64,000 nucleotides of DNA from Sutterella wadsworthensis 2_1_59BFAA (GTDB lineage: Bacteria; Pseudomonadota; Gammaproteobacteria; Burkholderiales; Burkholderiaceae_F). The stretch is taken from positions 233,520 through 297,519 of the forward strand of contig NZ_JH815516.1 in the NCBI RefSeq assembly GCF_000297775.1, given 5' to 3'. Numbering within the stretch: the stretch's first letter is position 1; the number at the start of each line of letters is the position of its first letter. This document shows positions 1 to 8,350 of the stretch, one piece after another. Position numbers and translations under genes: made by a program. The notes beneath the pieces were generated by a model. That model did no database searches and was not told where the DNA came from. It was given only the letters and a program-made list of their open reading frames with translations.

Positions 1-753
1 TTGGCTGTGGATGAATTCGCCATTCATCGCGGGCATCGTTACGCCACAGTTGTGTACTCCATTGATACGAAGAAAGTCCTTTGGCTTGATCGTGGTCGCT
101 CCAGAGCTACGCTTCGAAAGTTCTTTAGCTTACTTACGCCAGAGCAAAAGGCTGGAATAAGAGCTGTTGCCATGGATCAAAACTCTGCCTTCGACCTTGA
201 GGTGAAAGAGAACTGTCCCAACGGCGTGGTTGTCTACGACTTGTTTCATGTCCTGTCCAACTTCGGCAGGAAGGTGATCGACAGAGTCAGGGGGGACGCG
301 GCCAATTCCCTCAGGCATGCGCCTTGGTTAAGAAAAGTCGTGAAGAGCTCCCGGTACCTCTTGTACAAGCGCCCTGAAAATCTCTCGGAGAAGGAGCATA
401 CAAAACTGGCGGAGCTTTCGAAACTTAATACGCCGTTGCTCAAATGCTATCTCATGGGAGACGAGCTTCGACATCTCTGGAGTTTGGGAACACGCGGACA
501 AGCAATTGCTTTGGTTATGGACTGGATTCACCGAGCCACTCACAGCAGGATCAAGCCCTTGGTAGATTTCGGCAAGAACCTCAGGCGCTATGTGCAGGGC
601 ATCATTGCAGCCGCGGACTTTAAGATCAACACCTCTGTACTTGAAGGTGTCAACAATAAAATCAAGCAAATTAAGCGACGAGCTTATGGCTTCCGAGACG
701 ATCTGTACTTTTTCTTAAAAGTCAAGGCCGCGTTCCACGGACTTCCGAGATGA
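1..753 (+). CDS. ISL3-type transposase, C-terminal part
   Basis: The reading frame is open from the first base of the window, so the N-terminus lies outside; the TTG at position 1 is not argued to be the real start. The product resembles the C-terminal DDE half of ISL3-family transposases: an early DEFAIHRGH block, a MDQNSAFDLE segment with an acidic catalytic-type residue, and a typical tail (TSVLEGVNNKIKQIKRRAYG) carrying the last acidic residue. It would cut and join the ends of its own element. The right end of the element should lie just after the stop, but without the left end I cannot define the terminal repeat. Codon use is AT-richer than the neighbouring genes, as for the other IS genes here. 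Confidence 0.85.
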   Translation: MAVDEFAIHRGHRYATVVYSIDTKKVLWLDRGRSRATLRKFFSLLTPEQKAGIRAVAMDQNSAFDLEVKENCPNGVVVYDLFHVLSNFGRKVIDRVRGDAANSLRHAPWLRKVVKSSRYLLYKRPENLSEKEHTKLAELSKLNTPLLKCYLMGDELRHLWSLGTRGQAIALVMDWIHRATHSRIKPLVDFGKNLRRYVQGIIAAADFKINTSVLEGVNNKIKQIKRRAYGFRDDLYFFLKVKAAFHGLPR

Positions 754-811
754 ACCAAAATAAAGACTTGACCGCCCTTCCCTTCGGGCGGAGGACCAAC
801 AGATCAGGAGG

Positions 812-1438
812 ATGAGGACCTTGGCAGGAAAAGAGACGCTTCCCGACAACGGCGTGCTTCTGACGCTCGCCTCCTTGTCGCGCACGCGCAGTCTGACGCT
901 CACTGGGAGCGAGCTCGGCACTTCGACCGCGACCGTGAGCCGCACGCTCGCCGCGGCGCGCGCATTCTTCGGCGACGAGCCCGACGTGCTGATCGTCCGA
1001 AGCGGGCATCCGCTCGTGAGGATCAGCAGGGAGCGGGGCGCGCTCACGCTCGAGGACCTCAGGGCCTATCCGTAGGTGCGCATCAGCAACGTCACGCACA
1101 ACTTCTCCGCCGCCGTCGTGCGCTTTCACGCAAGTCTCATGGCGCACGAGCGCGAGGGCGCCCGCATCACGATGCCCTACTTTCTCGCCGCGCCTTGGAT
1201 CGTGCTCGAGACGGACGCCACGGCGAAGATCCTCGAGAAGAACGCCCGCATGCTCGCCCGATACCTGCCGATCGAGATCCTGCCGCTGCCGCCCGGGCTG
1301 GCGGGCCGCTACGAGCGGCGCGTGATCTGGCACGAGAACGCCTCGGGCGATCCGGCCCTGATGTGGCTCATCGCGATGCTCAGAAGCGCCTCGGCGCAAG
1401 AAGCCTGCGCGGGCAGCGCGCGCAGGCCGGAAGGCTGA
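812..1438 (+). pseudogene. LysR-family regulator, internally deleted and stopped
   Basis: The first 50 codons encode a LysR-type winged helix-turn-helix (STATVSRTLAAARAFFGDEP). The frame then jumps directly into the middle of the effector-binding domain (VLIVRSGHPLV, then LEDLRAYP). Compared with the paralogue at 8586-9593 (KVLARRGHPM, DLDRYP), about 110 residues of the linker and first effector subdomain are missing. A TAG at 1073-1075 stops the frame; the same frame then continues as clear effector domain (ITMPYFLAAPWIVLETDA) to 1438. Two independent lesions make this a dead gene. An AGGAGG lies directly against the ATG at 812, too close for a normal start, so the true start may be a few codons downstream. 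Confidence 0.85.
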
Positions 1439-1480
1439 TCGGAAGGCCGCACGAAGAAAAGGCACGAAGATGCCGCACGA

Positions 1481-1513
1481 AGAAACGGGCCGCCAGCTTT
1501 CGCCGACGGCCCG
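1481..1513 (-). terminator. Terminator after dsbI
   Basis: Stem CGGGCCG (1486-1492) pairs with CGGCCCG (1507-1513); read on the minus strand it is followed by TTTCT and lies 25 bp past the dsbI stop codon. Confidence 0.55.
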
Positions 1514-1537
1514 ATTCACGCCCGGGTTCGGGTTCGA

Positions 1538-2206
1538 TTACGCCTTCTTCGTGAGGCGGGCGCCCCAACCGAAGAGCATGGCGGCGATGAAGGCGGCCGC
1601 GACGATGCAGGCGAGGAGGCAGCAGGAGGCCATGTCCATGAACTTCCACTGCGGGATCAGGTACCAGCCGTCGTAGGACTGGTAGAGCTCGATGAACCAG
1701 CGCTGCAGGGCGCCGAGCTCAACGCCGTCGGGCACCACCGGTGCGTCGTAGCCGCAGTCGCCCGTGGGCTGGAACCAGTCCGGAGCCCACTTTTCCAGCG
1801 GAAGGCCGAACGGGAAGTGCGGCTCGGTCGAGCAGCCCTGCATGCCGAACATCGCTTCCGGATCGTCGGAGTGCACGGCGTCATGAATGCCGATGAGCTT
1901 GACCGAGCAGATGATCGTGTAGACGAGGCCGTAGATCGTGATCACGAAGCCGACGAGCTTCGCCCAGACGGCCTTCGGGTCGATCATGGCGATGACGCAG
2001 CCGAGCGCCATCACGAGGTTGCCGTAGCGGATGTAGACGCACTGCTCGCAGGGCAGCATGTGCATCCAGTCCTGAAAGACATAGTGCGCGAGCAGAACCA
2101 TGGCGACCATCGCAAACGCGATGATGCCCCAGGGCCAGCGGGAGTCCTGCCAGTCGGCGAGCGTACGGACGGGATCAGCCGCGAGCCCCTTCATGAATTT
2201 GATCAT
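1538..2206 (-). CDS. dsbI: DsbI, DsbB-like quinone-linked thiol oxidase
   Basis: Inner-membrane protein of 222 residues with four to five hydrophobic segments. The first periplasmic redox pair is visible as LPCEQCVYIR (Cys53, Cys56), the signature of DsbI/DsbB. A second cysteine pair lies in the large periplasmic loop (MQGCSTEP and TGDCGYD). DsbI reoxidises its partner DsbL and passes electrons to quinone. In uropathogenic E. coli the set assT-dsbL-dsbI is one locus, and here dsbL lies immediately upstream on the same strand, with assT further upstream. The start is the ATG at 2206, with AGGA about ten bases ahead. An intrinsic terminator sits between dsbL and dsbI, so dsbI may be made at a lower level or from its own promoter. 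Confidence 0.9.
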   Translation of the reverse strand: MIKFMKGLAADPVRTLADWQDSRWPWGIIAFAMVAMVLLAHYVFQDWMHMLPCEQCVYIRYGNLVMALGCVIAMIDPKAVWAKLVGFVITIYGLVYTIICSVKLIGIHDAVHSDDPEAMFGMQGCSTEPHFPFGLPLEKWAPDWFQPTGDCGYDAPVVPDGVELGALQRWFIELYQSYDGWYLIPQWKFMDMASCCLLACIVAAAFIAAMLFGWGARLTKKA

Positions 2207-2321
2207 GATGAAAAAATCCTATTGTTGATTGCCGGAAAAGATTCCGGTACAGTCCCCTGCCCTTTTCGGACCCTGTCGGGGGTGAAAACGTCGGGCGTCG
2301 GGGAGGCTAAATCCGAAGACG

Positions 2322-2359
2322 AAAAACGGGAGAGACGGATGTACCGCCGTCCCTCCCGC
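2322..2359 (-). terminator. Intrinsic terminator between dsbL and dsbI
   Basis: On the minus strand a 12-bp stem (CGGGAGGGACGG at 2348-2359 with CCGTCTCTCCCG at 2327-2338, one G-U pair) is followed by TTTTT (2322-2326). A second GC-rich hairpin (2379-2409) overlaps the end of dsbL. Together they should uncouple dsbI from dsbL, or allow only partial read-through. Confidence 0.75.
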
Positions 2360-2408
2360 CCAGGGAGAACCTGTTGGGCCCTGCTCCGCGAAGGCGGAGC
2401 GGCAGGGC

Positions 2409-3059
2409 TTACTTCATTTCCTTGAGTTCCTTGACGAGCTCGACCATGCCGTCGAGGCTGCGGATGCTCTTCGTCATGATCAGGTACTTGCCGTTGACGA
2501 CGTAGGCCGGGATGCCCTGGATCTTGGCGACGTCGTAGGAGAGCTTCCATTCGTCGCACATCGCCTTGACGGCCGGATCGTTCTTGGCTTTGGCGAACTC
2601 ATCGGCGCTGATGCCTGTGGCGTCGGTCATGGTCTTGAGGAAGGCGGCTTCGCCGGAAGTCCAGCGTTCGCCCTTCTTGTGATAGGCGACGTAGACGGCG
2701 TCCTTGGCCTTCTTGAAAAGAGAGTCCTTGGACTCAACGGAGATGCCTGCGGCCTTGTCCCTGAGGAGGCACATGGCGAGGAATTCGCTGCCGATGCGGC
2801 CGTACTTGCCCTTGGTTTCGAGATGGATCGGGTTGAAGGCAAGGCCGGTTTCCTTTTCAATGCGCGGCAGAACCTTCGGGTCGACGCCGACGTCATACTT
2901 GAAGCAGAACGGGCAGTCGTAGCTGAAGATCTTGGTGAGCTTGCCTTCGGCGTTGACCATCGGCTTTTCGAGCTTGACGTAGTCGGTGCCTTCCGTGGCG
3001 GCCATGGAAGCAGCGGCAAAGAGAGAGAGGCCGACGGCAAGCAGAGTCTTCTTGAACAT
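2409..3059 (-). CDS. dsbL: DsbL, thiol:disulfide oxidoreductase for AssT
   Basis: Periplasmic thioredoxin-fold oxidase of 216 residues. It starts with a signal peptide (MFKKTLLAVGLSLFAAASMA), then the active site YDCPFCFKYD (Cys49-Pro-Phe-Cys52). The CPFC form is typical of DsbL rather than DsbA (CPHC). A cis-proline loop (IQGIPAYVV) completes the site. The family introduces the disulfide needed by arylsulfate sulfotransferase, whose genes lie at 6530 and 14404. The frame runs further upstream, but the ATG at 3059 has a GGAGA box 8-9 bases ahead and begins the signal sequence. Its reoxidation partner dsbI follows. A sigma70-like promoter and a C20 tract lie upstream. Confidence 0.93.
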   Translation of the reverse strand: MFKKTLLAVGLSLFAAASMAATEGTDYVKLEKPMVNAEGKLTKIFSYDCPFCFKYDVGVDPKVLPRIEKETGLAFNPIHLETKGKYGRIGSEFLAMCLLRDKAAGISVESKDSLFKKAKDAVYVAYHKKGERWTSGEAAFLKTMTDATGISADEFAKAKNDPAVKAMCDEWKLSYDVAKIQGIPAYVVNGKYLIMTKSIRSLDGMVELVKELKEMK

Positions 3060-3154
3060 TTGTGAGTTTTCTCCAGATGGGTGACGGGTGGTCGGCGGAA
3101 CGTCGGATGTGTGCGGGGCTCGCCTGAACCATGACTGCGAGTTTAGACCTCCCC

Positions 3155-3183
3155 TTTTATTCGGGCTATTGTGACTTTTCCAA
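3155..3183 (-). promoter_or_regulatory. Probable dsbL promoter
   Basis: On the minus strand TTGGAA (3183-3178) is separated by 17 bp from ATAAAA (3160-3155), about 95 bp upstream of the dsbL start. It is the best sigma70-like match in the porin-dsbL gap. Confidence 0.5.
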
Positions 3184-3242
3184 GTACGCACGGCAGGTTG
3201 TGCAAGGCCTTGTTGCAGAAACTACAAAAGGGCCCGCCTCTT

Positions 3243-3262
3243 CCCCCCCCCCCCCCCCCCCC
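3243..3262. repeat. Homopolymeric C20 tract upstream of dsbL
   Basis: Twenty consecutive C residues on the plus strand (G20 in the dsbL sense). The tract is intergenic, about 60 bp upstream of the -35 box of the putative dsbL promoter and just downstream of the porin gene's terminator-like hairpin (stem 3283-3291 with 3310-3318). A tract this long is expected to slip during replication, so its length is likely to vary between cells or assemblies. Confidence 0.9.
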
Positions 3263-3343
3263 TCAGACCGCATGAAGCGAAAGGACCGCCGTCGGCACGA
3301 AGCGGCCGGCGGCGGTCCGAATGTCTCAAAGAGAACGGGAATG

Positions 3344-4489
3344 TCAGAACCGGTACGTGAGGCCGCCCGAAGCGAAGACCTGATTGAAGCGATCGACGCC
3401 GTCAAGAAGGTCGTGACCGTTCGCGTAGGAGGCGCCCGCGTAGAGCTGGGTGCGCTTCGAGAGGTTGTAGTAATACATGAGGCTGCCGATGGCGGCCGTG
3501 CCCTTCGTGTGCTTCATGCCGGCAGAGACGCCGTTCCATTCGGCGTTGACGACGCCGAGGCCGGCGCTGAAGTAATGGAACCCGTAGGGATAGCCGAAGC
3601 TCACGAAGCCCGTCGTGACGTCGAGGCCTTCGGTGCTCTGCGCGAGGTTGTTCACGCCGCTCCCCTTGAGGAGGATGGCGCCTAGGTCGGGTGCGCCGCC
3701 GATGCGCCAGTCGTTCTTGCCCTTGTAGAGAATGCCGGAGACGGCCGGACCGCCGAAGTCCCAGCTGCCGAGGATCGTGAAGCCGAAGCTGTCGTGCTTG
3801 CGGGCCTGCGTCGCGTCGGTGTGCTCGGGCATCTCCCAGTTGAGGAGCGAGCCGATGCGAAGCTGCCGGCCCGTCCAGCCGAAGGCGACCTGAGCGACGT
3901 GGTTGTTGTCGGACCAGCCGTATTCGGTTTCGCTGTCGTTCGAGCCGTTGGTGTAGAGGCCCTGGAGGAAGAAGCCGTCCTTGGCGCGGGTTGCGAAGGC
4001 GATCGTGTTGTCGGACTCGCCCTTGTTGTAGACGATGAGCGCGGGTGCCATGCCTGGAAGTCCCGAGCCCGTCATGTTGGCGCGCAGCTTCTTGAAGACG
4101 GAGTACGGTTCGGACGCGCAGGAGAACGTCGACATGCGGCCTGCGGATACTTCGATGAATTCGTTCCCGACGAAGAGTCGGGCGAGACGGTTGAAGAGGC
4201 GGCTTTCGTCGTAGAGTGCGCCGGAGTCGAGGCTCCAGCCGCTCTCCATCTGGAAGCCGGCGTACCAGCCGTTGCCGAGGTCCTCGCGTCCCATGAGGCC
4301 GAGGTGCGAGTCGGTGGGCGTCTGCTTGTAGGCGGCCATGCCGACGGTGGCGTGGTCGGCGCCTTCGGCCTTCTGGTAATAGAGGCCTGTGGAGACGACG
4401 CCGTAGATCTGGGTTTCGGCAGCTGAGGCGGCGGAGCCGCAGGCGATGAGGGCCGCGCCGAGCGCGGCGACGATGGGCTTGATGGTCAT
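3344..4489 (-). CDS. Trimeric Gram-negative porin in the assT1-dsb locus
   Basis: Outer-membrane porin of 381 residues with a signal peptide (MTIKPIVAALGAALIACG, cleaved after SAASA) and the usual mature start AETQIYGVVSTGLYY. The LGLMGREDLGNGWYAGFQME block is the conserved second strand of betaproteobacterial porins, and the chain ends in an aromatic residue (LTYRF) as the Bam machinery requires. It would let small anionic or aromatic solutes into the periplasm. Before the IS insertion it followed assT1 on the same strand and preceded dsbL, so it is a likely entry pore for sulfate esters or phenolic acceptors. The IS at 4497-6379 ends seven bases from the ATG (the target duplication), so the native upstream region has been displaced. 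The new junction happens to supply an AGGA box 6-7 bases before the start. Confidence 0.9.
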   Translation of the reverse strand: MTIKPIVAALGAALIACGSAASAAETQIYGVVSTGLYYQKAEGADHATVGMAAYKQTPTDSHLGLMGREDLGNGWYAGFQMESGWSLDSGALYDESRLFNRLARLFVGNEFIEVSAGRMSTFSCASEPYSVFKKLRANMTGSGLPGMAPALIVYNKGESDNTIAFATRAKDGFFLQGLYTNGSNDSETEYGWSDNNHVAQVAFGWTGRQLRIGSLLNWEMPEHTDATQARKHDSFGFTILGSWDFGGPAVSGILYKGKNDWRIGGAPDLGAILLKGSGVNNLAQSTEGLDVTTGFVSFGYPYGFHYFSAGLGVVNAEWNGVSAGMKHTKGTAAIGSLMYYYNLSKRTQLYAGASYANGHDLLDGVDRFNQVFASGGLTYRF

Positions 4490-4524
4490 GTTGGATCCTA
4501 AAAGTCGTCTAATGCGGCCACGAT

Positions 4525-6240
4525 TCAACTGACACCAAGCAGCTTGAGGAATAGCTGATCGCGTTTGGTTGTTTCCGTGGCCCATTTGGAAGCACTGTCG
4601 TTACCTGTCGTAGCAACGTAGTCGACGCAACGGAACCAATCAAGAATTTGAATCAGTGAGTGCTGATCGAGCCAAGCAAGCAGCTTTTCTTCGAGATTCA
4701 ACTCTTCCTTCGTTTTCTTTTCAGTGCTCTTTTGGGCAAGCCCCTTTTTCACATCCTGAATTCTCTTCGTCAGGAAGCAGTGATAGCCCAGCCCGACGAA
4801 TTGTGCGAATTGTCTGCCGTAAAGGTTTTCCGGATACCACGTTCTGGGCTTGCGTCCGTCGAAGCTGTCCTTGTAGGTCGCGAACAACTCTTCAATCTTT
4901 TCGCGGGAGCGGTATGCTTTCAGAGCTTCAAAGGGATCGCAAATTTCGTTGCTCACGAGGACAAAGTACCCCCAGTATCGCTTGGCTTCTTCGATCTTTT
5001 CATTCTTGAAGGAAACCTTGACGCCTTTGCTTGTGCGCTTCACGATGAGGAAGTTGTCGATCAGCTTCTGGGCGGCAGGTCGGAATTCTTCAACACCATC
5101 TTCCAAATCTTTCTTGATTGAAAAAAGGCTCTCCTTGAGACGTCTTTCTTGAATCGGAGCTGCTTCCGGCTTGTAACAAACATGAACATACAATCGCCGG
5201 GTGAATGTTTCAGTCTGTCCTGCTTCGTAGTTGCCGCGCGTGCGCTGACGAACGATGCTGAAATCGTGCTGGCGACGACGCATGACGGCATTGACACCGA
5301 CATCAAACGGACAGGAATTTTCGAAAGCGCCAATCTCTTCGCGAACAGCATCAATTTCTTCACGAACCCATTTGTCGGTGCTGTTGGCGAGCATCAGGAA
5401 CTTCACGTGCTCCCGCGCGAGGTACGTCATGTTGGCCTGACAGTAAAAGCCGTTGTCAGCCACGATAACCGGTGCAGAGAGACCCAGCACCTCAAGCTGC
5501 CGTAGAGAATTTGCCAGCGAGATCTTGTCCGGAATGTTTCCCGGCTGCTTGCTGAAAGCTACCGGTTCTCGATTCTCAACTGAATACAGGACCAGAAGCT
5601 TGATCGTATCCAGTCCGTCGCCATCCTTGTTGAATCCCTGACGCGCTTCGATTTGATTCTTCGAATATGTAGAAAAGGTCGTTGTGTCCAGAGCCAAATT
5701 CAAGCCCGACGAGGAAACTCTTTGAGCACGGCTTCGAAAATAGGCTTGCACGCCTGACTCATTACGTCCGACAGACGCAAAAAGCTTGCCGTACACATCC
5801 TGCGTGATGGGGTACTCGTAAGGCAACGGATTCATCATCTGCCACGTCTCCATGCGAGGCAGCGTATCACCATCAGTGGCAACCCAATATCGGGCGATTG
5901 AACTCAATTTCTGAGCCTCCCCAATCTCGAAGCATGTCTTCAGATCCTCATCGATGCCCGATTCCTTTCCGGCCCATTCGAGAATTGTCTGCAGTCCGAC
6001 ATGCGTGCGCACAGCTTCAACCGGAGGCTCTACAACCTCAGAACGCGATTTTTTGGGGCGAGTCGGGATCATTTCCGTCGTTCCGGCCAGGATTTTTCCA
6101 AGAAGTCGGGTAGAGATCGTCTTGGTTTTCTGCGTCTTGGCGTCATATCCGGTGACGCGTTCATACACGTAAACATCGCCATTCGGGCGGGTGTCACGAC
6201 GAATTCCAACATGCTTTTTTCCAGTGAGAGGACGTCCCAT
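4525..6240 (-). CDS. IS1634-like DDE transposase
   Basis: Protein of 571 residues that moves the element. Catalytic-type acidic residues are visible in LALDTTTFSTY, VIVADNGFYC and SREKIEELFATYKD, the latter typical of IS4/IS1634-type transposases. The ATG at 6240 (MGRPLTGKKHVG) is preferred over the TTG four codons upstream because GGAG lies six bases ahead of it. The gene ends 28 bp from the element's left end, so read-through would run straight into the porin gene. No lesion is seen. Its codon use is much less GC-rich than the host genes, which fits recent acquisition. Confidence 0.9.
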   Translation of the reverse strand: MGRPLTGKKHVGIRRDTRPNGDVYVYERVTGYDAKTQKTKTISTRLLGKILAGTTEMIPTRPKKSRSEVVEPPVEAVRTHVGLQTILEWAGKESGIDEDLKTCFEIGEAQKLSSIARYWVATDGDTLPRMETWQMMNPLPYEYPITQDVYGKLFASVGRNESGVQAYFRSRAQRVSSSGLNLALDTTTFSTYSKNQIEARQGFNKDGDGLDTIKLLVLYSVENREPVAFSKQPGNIPDKISLANSLRQLEVLGLSAPVIVADNGFYCQANMTYLAREHVKFLMLANSTDKWVREEIDAVREEIGAFENSCPFDVGVNAVMRRRQHDFSIVRQRTRGNYEAGQTETFTRRLYVHVCYKPEAAPIQERRLKESLFSIKKDLEDGVEEFRPAAQKLIDNFLIVKRTSKGVKVSFKNEKIEEAKRYWGYFVLVSNEICDPFEALKAYRSREKIEELFATYKDSFDGRKPRTWYPENLYGRQFAQFVGLGYHCFLTKRIQDVKKGLAQKSTEKKTKEELNLEEKLLAWLDQHSLIQILDWFRCVDYVATTGNDSASKWATETTKRDQLFLKLLGVS

Positions 6241-6264
6241 AATCTGCTCCAATGGTGTACCTGT

Positions 6265-6294
6265 ATTATATTATAGGTGCACTATTGGAGTCAA
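6265..6294 (-). promoter_or_regulatory. Transposase promoter of the IS1634-like element
   Basis: On the minus strand TTGACT (6294-6289), an 18-bp spacer and TATAAT (6270-6265) give a near-consensus sigma70 promoter 25 bp upstream of the transposase start. It points through the transposase toward the porin. Confidence 0.75.
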
Positions 6295-6295
6295 T

Positions 6296-6324
6296 AAAAA
6301 GTCCGTGTGTTTCACGGACTTTTA
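6296..6324 (-). terminator. Incoming-transcript terminator inside the IS
   Basis: An 11-bp perfect stem (AAAAGTCCGTG 6297-6307 with CACGGACTTTT 6313-6323), U-rich on its exit side in the minus direction, lies between the IS end and its promoter. It should stop transcripts arriving from assT1, a common device in insertion sequences. It also cuts the porin and dsb genes off from the assT1 promoter. Confidence 0.75.
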
Positions 6325-6529
6325 GTTTAAAAGACCTACTCCCAACAGGGTTTCGTGGGGTCTTTCGACGACTTTTAGGGTTGGATACGGAGGAAGGATC
6401 AATGGGGGCCCGCGGGAGGTCCCGTCCGAGGAGAACGGGCGCGGGGTCATGAGGCGGGAGCGCCCCGGAGGGCGCCCCCGCTGCACTCGGGGTGAGGAGG
6501 CGTCCCCGGGCGCGTTTCAGCAGGAAGCC

Positions 6530-8350
6530 TTAGTGCGTGAAGGCCTTTTCGACGCTGATCGGCATGGCCTGATAGCCGAAGAGCTTGTTGAACTGCAGTT
6601 CGACTGCGGGCTTCGTTTCGCCCCAGCGGTATTCGCAGAGGTACGGATGGGAGGATTCCTCGCGGCTGGCGTCCTTGCCGGCCGAGGGGCCGAGCAGACC
6701 GGCGGTCGAGTAGAAGACGACCATGGAGTTCTTGTCGGCCTGGTACTGCGTGATGCCGGTGACCGGGCTGAAGTACTCGTTGCCGAGTTCCTTGCCGACT
6801 TCCCAGAGCTGCTGGACGGTCATGTTCTTCTGGTTGATCTTGTAGATGACGCCGCGGGTGTACTTCATGGACGGGATGGGCGGCTGCTCAAGACCGCGGC
6901 CGTCGCCGTTGTCAAAGACGGAGAGGATGACGGTGTTCTCGTCGGACTTGGAGTCGATGCGGAACGCCGTGTGCTGCGTCCAGGTCCAGTCGAAGTCGCC
7001 CTCGCACTTGCCGTCTTCGCACTTGATCGGCTTGCCGTTCTTGTCGATGGGCTTGAGGACCTTGGCGGCGAGTTCCTTGTTCCAGCCGTCCGGAGCGGCA
7101 AGGATCCACTTCACCTCCTTGTCGCGGCCGATCTTGACGCAGGCGGACTGATGGCGCGAGGAGATGATGATGGAGTCGTCACTCGGGTCGTAGTCGACGG
7201 AGTTGACATGGGCCCAGTTGCGGCCAGCGCCGACGCCGGTGATGTCGCCGAACTTGTCGGACGCTTCCTGCTTGGCGAGTTCTTCCGCGGAAAGGGTCTG
7301 ACCGGACTTGGAGGCATCGATGTTGAGGCAGACGGCACCCTGGTCGAGCGTCTTGATGACGTTGTCGCGATACGGATCAAGGATGTCCATCAGGCGCCAG
7401 TCGTCGACCACGCGACCGTCACGGTCGATTTCGACGATCACGTCGCGGACAGTGTGGACGCGCTTGCCGTCGGGACGGCGGTAGTCGGAGGAGCCCACGC
7501 GCAGGAAGCTGTGGCCGTTCTGGGCGTTGTCAAAGGAGTGCGAGTAGTCGGAGTAGCCCGCAGGGAGACGACGATCGAAGATCTTGCGGCCGATGAGGTC
7601 GTACTTGGCGTAGTTCTGGCCGTAGCCCCAGGTGAGCGCACCGTCCTCGGTCTGCTGGAAGCCCATGAAGTAGCCGGACTTCCACGGGTTTTCCGTGTCG
7701 CCGATTTCCTGGTCGAGGAGCCACCAGCGGATTTCGCCCGTGGTGTCGATGATGCCGATGTTGGAGTTGAAGGCCCATTCCACGGCACCGCCCGAAGGGT
7801 TGTTCCAGGTGAAGCGGGAGCCGAGCGGAACCGTGCTCTGCAGCTGGCTGTTGATGAGATAGAGACGGTCCTGGAATTCCTTGTCAACCTTCTTCACCTT
7901 GACGTCGAAGGGACGCGTCTGGTTGGGCATGCCGGTCGAGAGCGTGTAGACGCCGGGGGTGTAGAAGCGGTAGGTGTCGGTGAACTTTTCGCTCTTGCCC
8001 TGATGGGTGCGGGTGTAGCTCACCTCGACTGTGTTCTGCCAGTCGGGATAGAGACCGAAGACGGGCACGCCCGCGTGCGTCTTGAGCTCGGTGCGGGAGA
8101 CCTTGTACTTGATCTCCTGGCCCTTGGCCTTCGGGACGATGCGGACCGTGACGTCGGAGAGTTCGTAGCCGCCGTCGCGGATGACGGCGGTGAGCGGAGC
8201 CACCTTGTAGGGATTGACGATGACTTCGCCGATGTGGCCCTGGACGGGATAGCCGACGTGGGGGCCCGAGGGGCCGCCGGAGGCGAGCGCCGGGGCGCTG
8301 ACGACGAGAATGGCGAGCGAGGTCGCGGCTGCGAGGATGGATTTCTGCAT
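6530..8350 (-). CDS. assT: Arylsulfate sulfotransferase 1 (periplasmic)
   Basis: Protein of 606 residues, the usual AssT length. A signal peptide (MQKSILAAATSLAILVVS, cleaved near APALASGG) is followed by an N-terminal beta-domain and a six-bladed propeller. The enzyme transfers sulfate from one phenolic ester to another phenol without PAPS, through a sulfated histidine. The catalytic histidine is in DWTWTQHTAFRI (His460), and eleven residues before it lies a cysteine pair (KCEDGKCEG) matching the disulfide made by DsbL. The ATG at 8350 has GGAAAG in front. A LysR gene lies directly upstream on the same strand, and porin, dsbL and dsbI lie downstream beyond the IS. A closely related copy is at 14404. 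Confidence 0.93.
   Translation of the reverse strand: MQKSILAAATSLAILVVSAPALASGGPSGPHVGYPVQGHIGEVIVNPYKVAPLTAVIRDGGYELSDVTVRIVPKAKGQEIKYKVSRTELKTHAGVPVFGLYPDWQNTVEVSYTRTHQGKSEKFTDTYRFYTPGVYTLSTGMPNQTRPFDVKVKKVDKEFQDRLYLINSQLQSTVPLGSRFTWNNPSGGAVEWAFNSNIGIIDTTGEIRWWLLDQEIGDTENPWKSGYFMGFQQTEDGALTWGYGQNYAKYDLIGRKIFDRRLPAGYSDYSHSFDNAQNGHSFLRVGSSDYRRPDGKRVHTVRDVIVEIDRDGRVVDDWRLMDILDPYRDNVIKTLDQGAVCLNIDASKSGQTLSAEELAKQEASDKFGDITGVGAGRNWAHVNSVDYDPSDDSIIISSRHQSACVKIGRDKEVKWILAAPDGWNKELAAKVLKPIDKNGKPIKCEDGKCEGDFDWTWTQHTAFRIDSKSDENTVILSVFDNGDGRGLEQPPIPSMKYTRGVIYKINQKNMTVQQLWEVGKELGNEYFSPVTGITQYQADKNSMVVFYSTAGLLGPSAGKDASREESSHPYLCEYRWGETKPAVELQFNKLFGYQAMPISVEKAFTH

Larger units (their letters stand above)
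4497..6379 (-). mobile_element. IS1634-like insertion sequence, complete
   Basis: Perfect 13-bp inverted ends CCTAAAAGTCGTC (4497-4509) and GACGACTTTTAGG (6367-6379) enclose one transposase gene. The 7-bp direct repeat GTTGGAT flanks it (4490-4496 and 6380-6386). The element carries its own promoter and an upstream terminator that blocks transcription entering from assT1. It is 1883 bp and apparently intact. Confidence 0.93.

Noticed and set aside
754-811. Right end of the ISL3-type element
   Set aside because: The left end is outside the window, so no inverted repeat or target duplication can be matched.
1447-1484. Short direct repeat GCCGCACGAAGAAA as start of a CRISPR array
   Set aside because: Only two copies about 24 bp apart, no regular spacers and no cas genes; no CRISPR array was found anywhere in the window.
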